Below are positions 7,193-8,442 of a DNA stretch of 8,442 nt, in pieces (position 1 is the stretch's first letter; the number at the start of each line of letters is the position of its first letter). The DNA is from a bacterium. Lineage in GTDB: Bacteria; UBP6; JAFGXH01. A program made the translations under genes and the position numbers. The notes under the pieces were generated by a model. The model had not been told where the DNA came from, did not search any database, and saw nothing but the letters and a program-made list of their open reading frames with translations. The stretch covers positions 1 to 8,442 of the forward strand of contig JAMOQH010000123.1 of assembly GCA_027064085.1 (NCBI GenBank). Direction: 5' to 3'.

Positions 7193-8442
7193 TTATTTTA
7201 ATAGACTTTTAGGTAAAATCTCTTTACCTGTATAATTTGCATTTACTTCTATTCTATATTTAGAGTAATAAAGAATCACATTTTTGCCAACTGAAAGATA
7301 TTTTCTTATTTTTGTATTTTTGGATATTAATTTTAAATATAAGTTAGACATGTACTTTAACTTAACAGCAATCGGTTTTTGTTTTTTTCCAAGCATATAG
7401 TTATCTGTCCAAATACCATTTTTAAATATAAATGTTTTATCTCCAACTACCTTTTTTATACTACTTCCTTGTATTCTATCAGATTTTTTCATTTTTCTTA
7501 GTTTTTTTGAAGTTTTAACAGCAACACTTCCACTTGTTGAATTAAAAGCAACACTATCAGCCACGCCTTCTTCCTTTTCCATAGCTCTCATTGGTCTCGC
7601 AGACCCAACCTTGCCAAAACCATAACCGGAACTACCTCTTCCTTTACTACGTAACATAACTTTCCTTCCTCCACCACCAACTGACATATCATCAATTGTT
7701 TGATTAGGGCGAGAAGTAATCTTATCTTTTTCTGTAACTAAATAAGAAGTATATGGTGTTACAATAGCAAATTTAGTTGCCAACCTTTTTACTTCGTCAA
7801 CTAATTCCTTATTTTCTCCATTTAATCTAATTTCTTCAAGTAAAAAGCCTACCTTTTTGGTTGCCCAAATGTTTGGAATAAAGTCATTATTATCAAATGA
7901 CTTAAAGTTTACATTAAATTCATAGGTTTCTTGTTTTCCTTTTTTGTTTCCAGTTAGAGTTAAAGTAGCAGTTTTACCGTTATTATAAAGAGAAATCATC
8001 CTTTTTAACCAGCCTTTTCCATTGCTGTTTCCATTTAATTTATATCTTCCAAAAACTCTTAACTCCTCTCCTTTGAATAAATCATCTATTTTATAAGGAT
8101 ATAAATCATAAGTTTTAACGCCACTTATTTTTAATTTAATATTTGTTAATACGGGAAATGCCACCTTATCATAAAATGCTGAAATTACAGCCTCTATTTC
8201 TGCACCAGGTTTAATATAATCACTTACACCACCATTTTTTGCAGAAATTTTATCTATCAGCACTGCATTTAAATCATCTCCAATACCAAAAGAAAATATT
8301 TTTACTTTTTTAGTATTGTTTTTAATAGAGTTTTTCACAATTTCAGAAACTTCTGTCTCACCTACCGTAGGACGACCATCAGTCATGAAAACTATCATAT
8401 TAGGTAATTCCTTATCAGCTTGTTTTAAAGCTTCCTTTAGGG
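7193..8442 (-). CDS. VIT/VWA domain protein (inter-alpha-trypsin inhibitor heavy chain-like), 5' part outside window
   Basis: The frame is open to the right edge: codons before the internal ATG at 8398 encode LKEALKQADKELPN, which runs straight into MIVFMTDGRPTVGET, the last part of a von Willebrand A domain with the TDG metal-site (MIDAS) motif. The gene therefore starts outside the window; the ATG is not the start. Next come FSFGIGDDLNAVLIDKIS and SDYIKPGAEIEAVISAFYDK, then the beta-rich ITIH-like region (LYPYKIDDLFKGEELRVFGR). The family signature from WATKKVGFLLEEIRL to VTPYTSYLV lies at about 7745-7870. A glycine-rich, basic linker (about 7560-7700) precedes a C-terminal domain with VVGDKTFIFKNGIW. 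The upstream VIT domain, signal peptide and DxSxS motif are expected outside the window. Such bacterial proteins are usually exported or envelope-bound, and their function is mostly unknown. The visible 415 residues are intact, and no cognate protease or sortase gene is visible. Confidence 0.88.
   Translation of the reverse strand, partial: LKEALKQADKELPNMIVFMTDGRPTVGETEVSEIVKNSIKNNTKKVKIFSFGIGDDLNAVLIDKISAKNGGVSDYIKPGAEIEAVISAFYDKVAFPVLTNIKLKISGVKTYDLYPYKIDDLFKGEELRVFGRYKLNGNSNGKGWLKRMISLYNNGKTATLTLTGNKKGKQETYEFNVNFKSFDNNDFIPNIWATKKVGFLLEEIRLNGENKELVDEVKRLATKFAIVTPYTSYLVTEKDKITSRPNQTIDDMSVGGGGRKVMLRSKGRGSSGYGFGKVGSARPMRAMEKEEGVADSVAFNSTSGSVAVKTSKKLRKMKKSDRIQGSSIKKVVGDKTFIFKNGIWTDNYMLGKKQKPIAVKLKYMSNLYLKLISKNTKIRKYLSVGKNVILYYSKYRIEVNANYTGKEILPKSLLK

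Noticed and set aside
1-8442. CRISPR array, tRNA, rRNA or insertion sequence with a transposase
   Set aside because: No regularly spaced direct repeats, no cloverleaf or rRNA-like sequence, and no transposase gene other than the Rpn-type nuclease can be seen.

Overview
This is a very AT-rich window (GC roughly a quarter, judged by eye) with dense genes, standard stop codons and AGA-heavy arginine usage. The gene set is HtpG, an M18 aminopeptidase, a two-transmembrane chemoreceptor with a NIT sensor, a VIT/VWA-type protein and an Rpn-family nuclease. It suggests a motile, low-GC, probably Gram-negative bacterium; Fusobacteriota, Spirochaetota or Campylobacterota-like lineages would fit. The sequence alone does not fix the phylum.

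Layout. Positions 1-728 (minus) hold most of an Rpn/PF04754 nuclease gene that runs off the left edge. Positions 729-1026 are non-coding: the rpn promoter and RBS, an 81-bp inverted-repeat segment (803-883), and a compact GC-rich hairpin island enclosed by 8-bp inverted repeats (892-976). htpG follows on the minus strand (1027-2964). The 241-bp intergenic region to the divergent M18 aminopeptidase (3206-4501, plus) carries two promoters, a two-copy 22-bp tandem repeat, and a palindrome just upstream of the M18 -35 box. M18 converges with the chemoreceptor gene (4568-7105, minus) over a 66-bp gap with repeated TGCCT/AGGCA arms that probably act as terminator. Upstream of the chemoreceptor, with its own promoter in between, is the 3' part of a VIT/VWA protein gene (7193 to the right edge, minus).

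The genes do not form one pathway. They look like separately promoted housekeeping genes (chaperone, peptidase), one sensory gene, one surface or cell-envelope type gene of unknown role, and one mobile or defence-type nuclease gene. No complete novel system is visible. The most unusual signals are non-coding: the GC-rich hairpin island at 892-976 and the repeats between htpG and the aminopeptidase gene.
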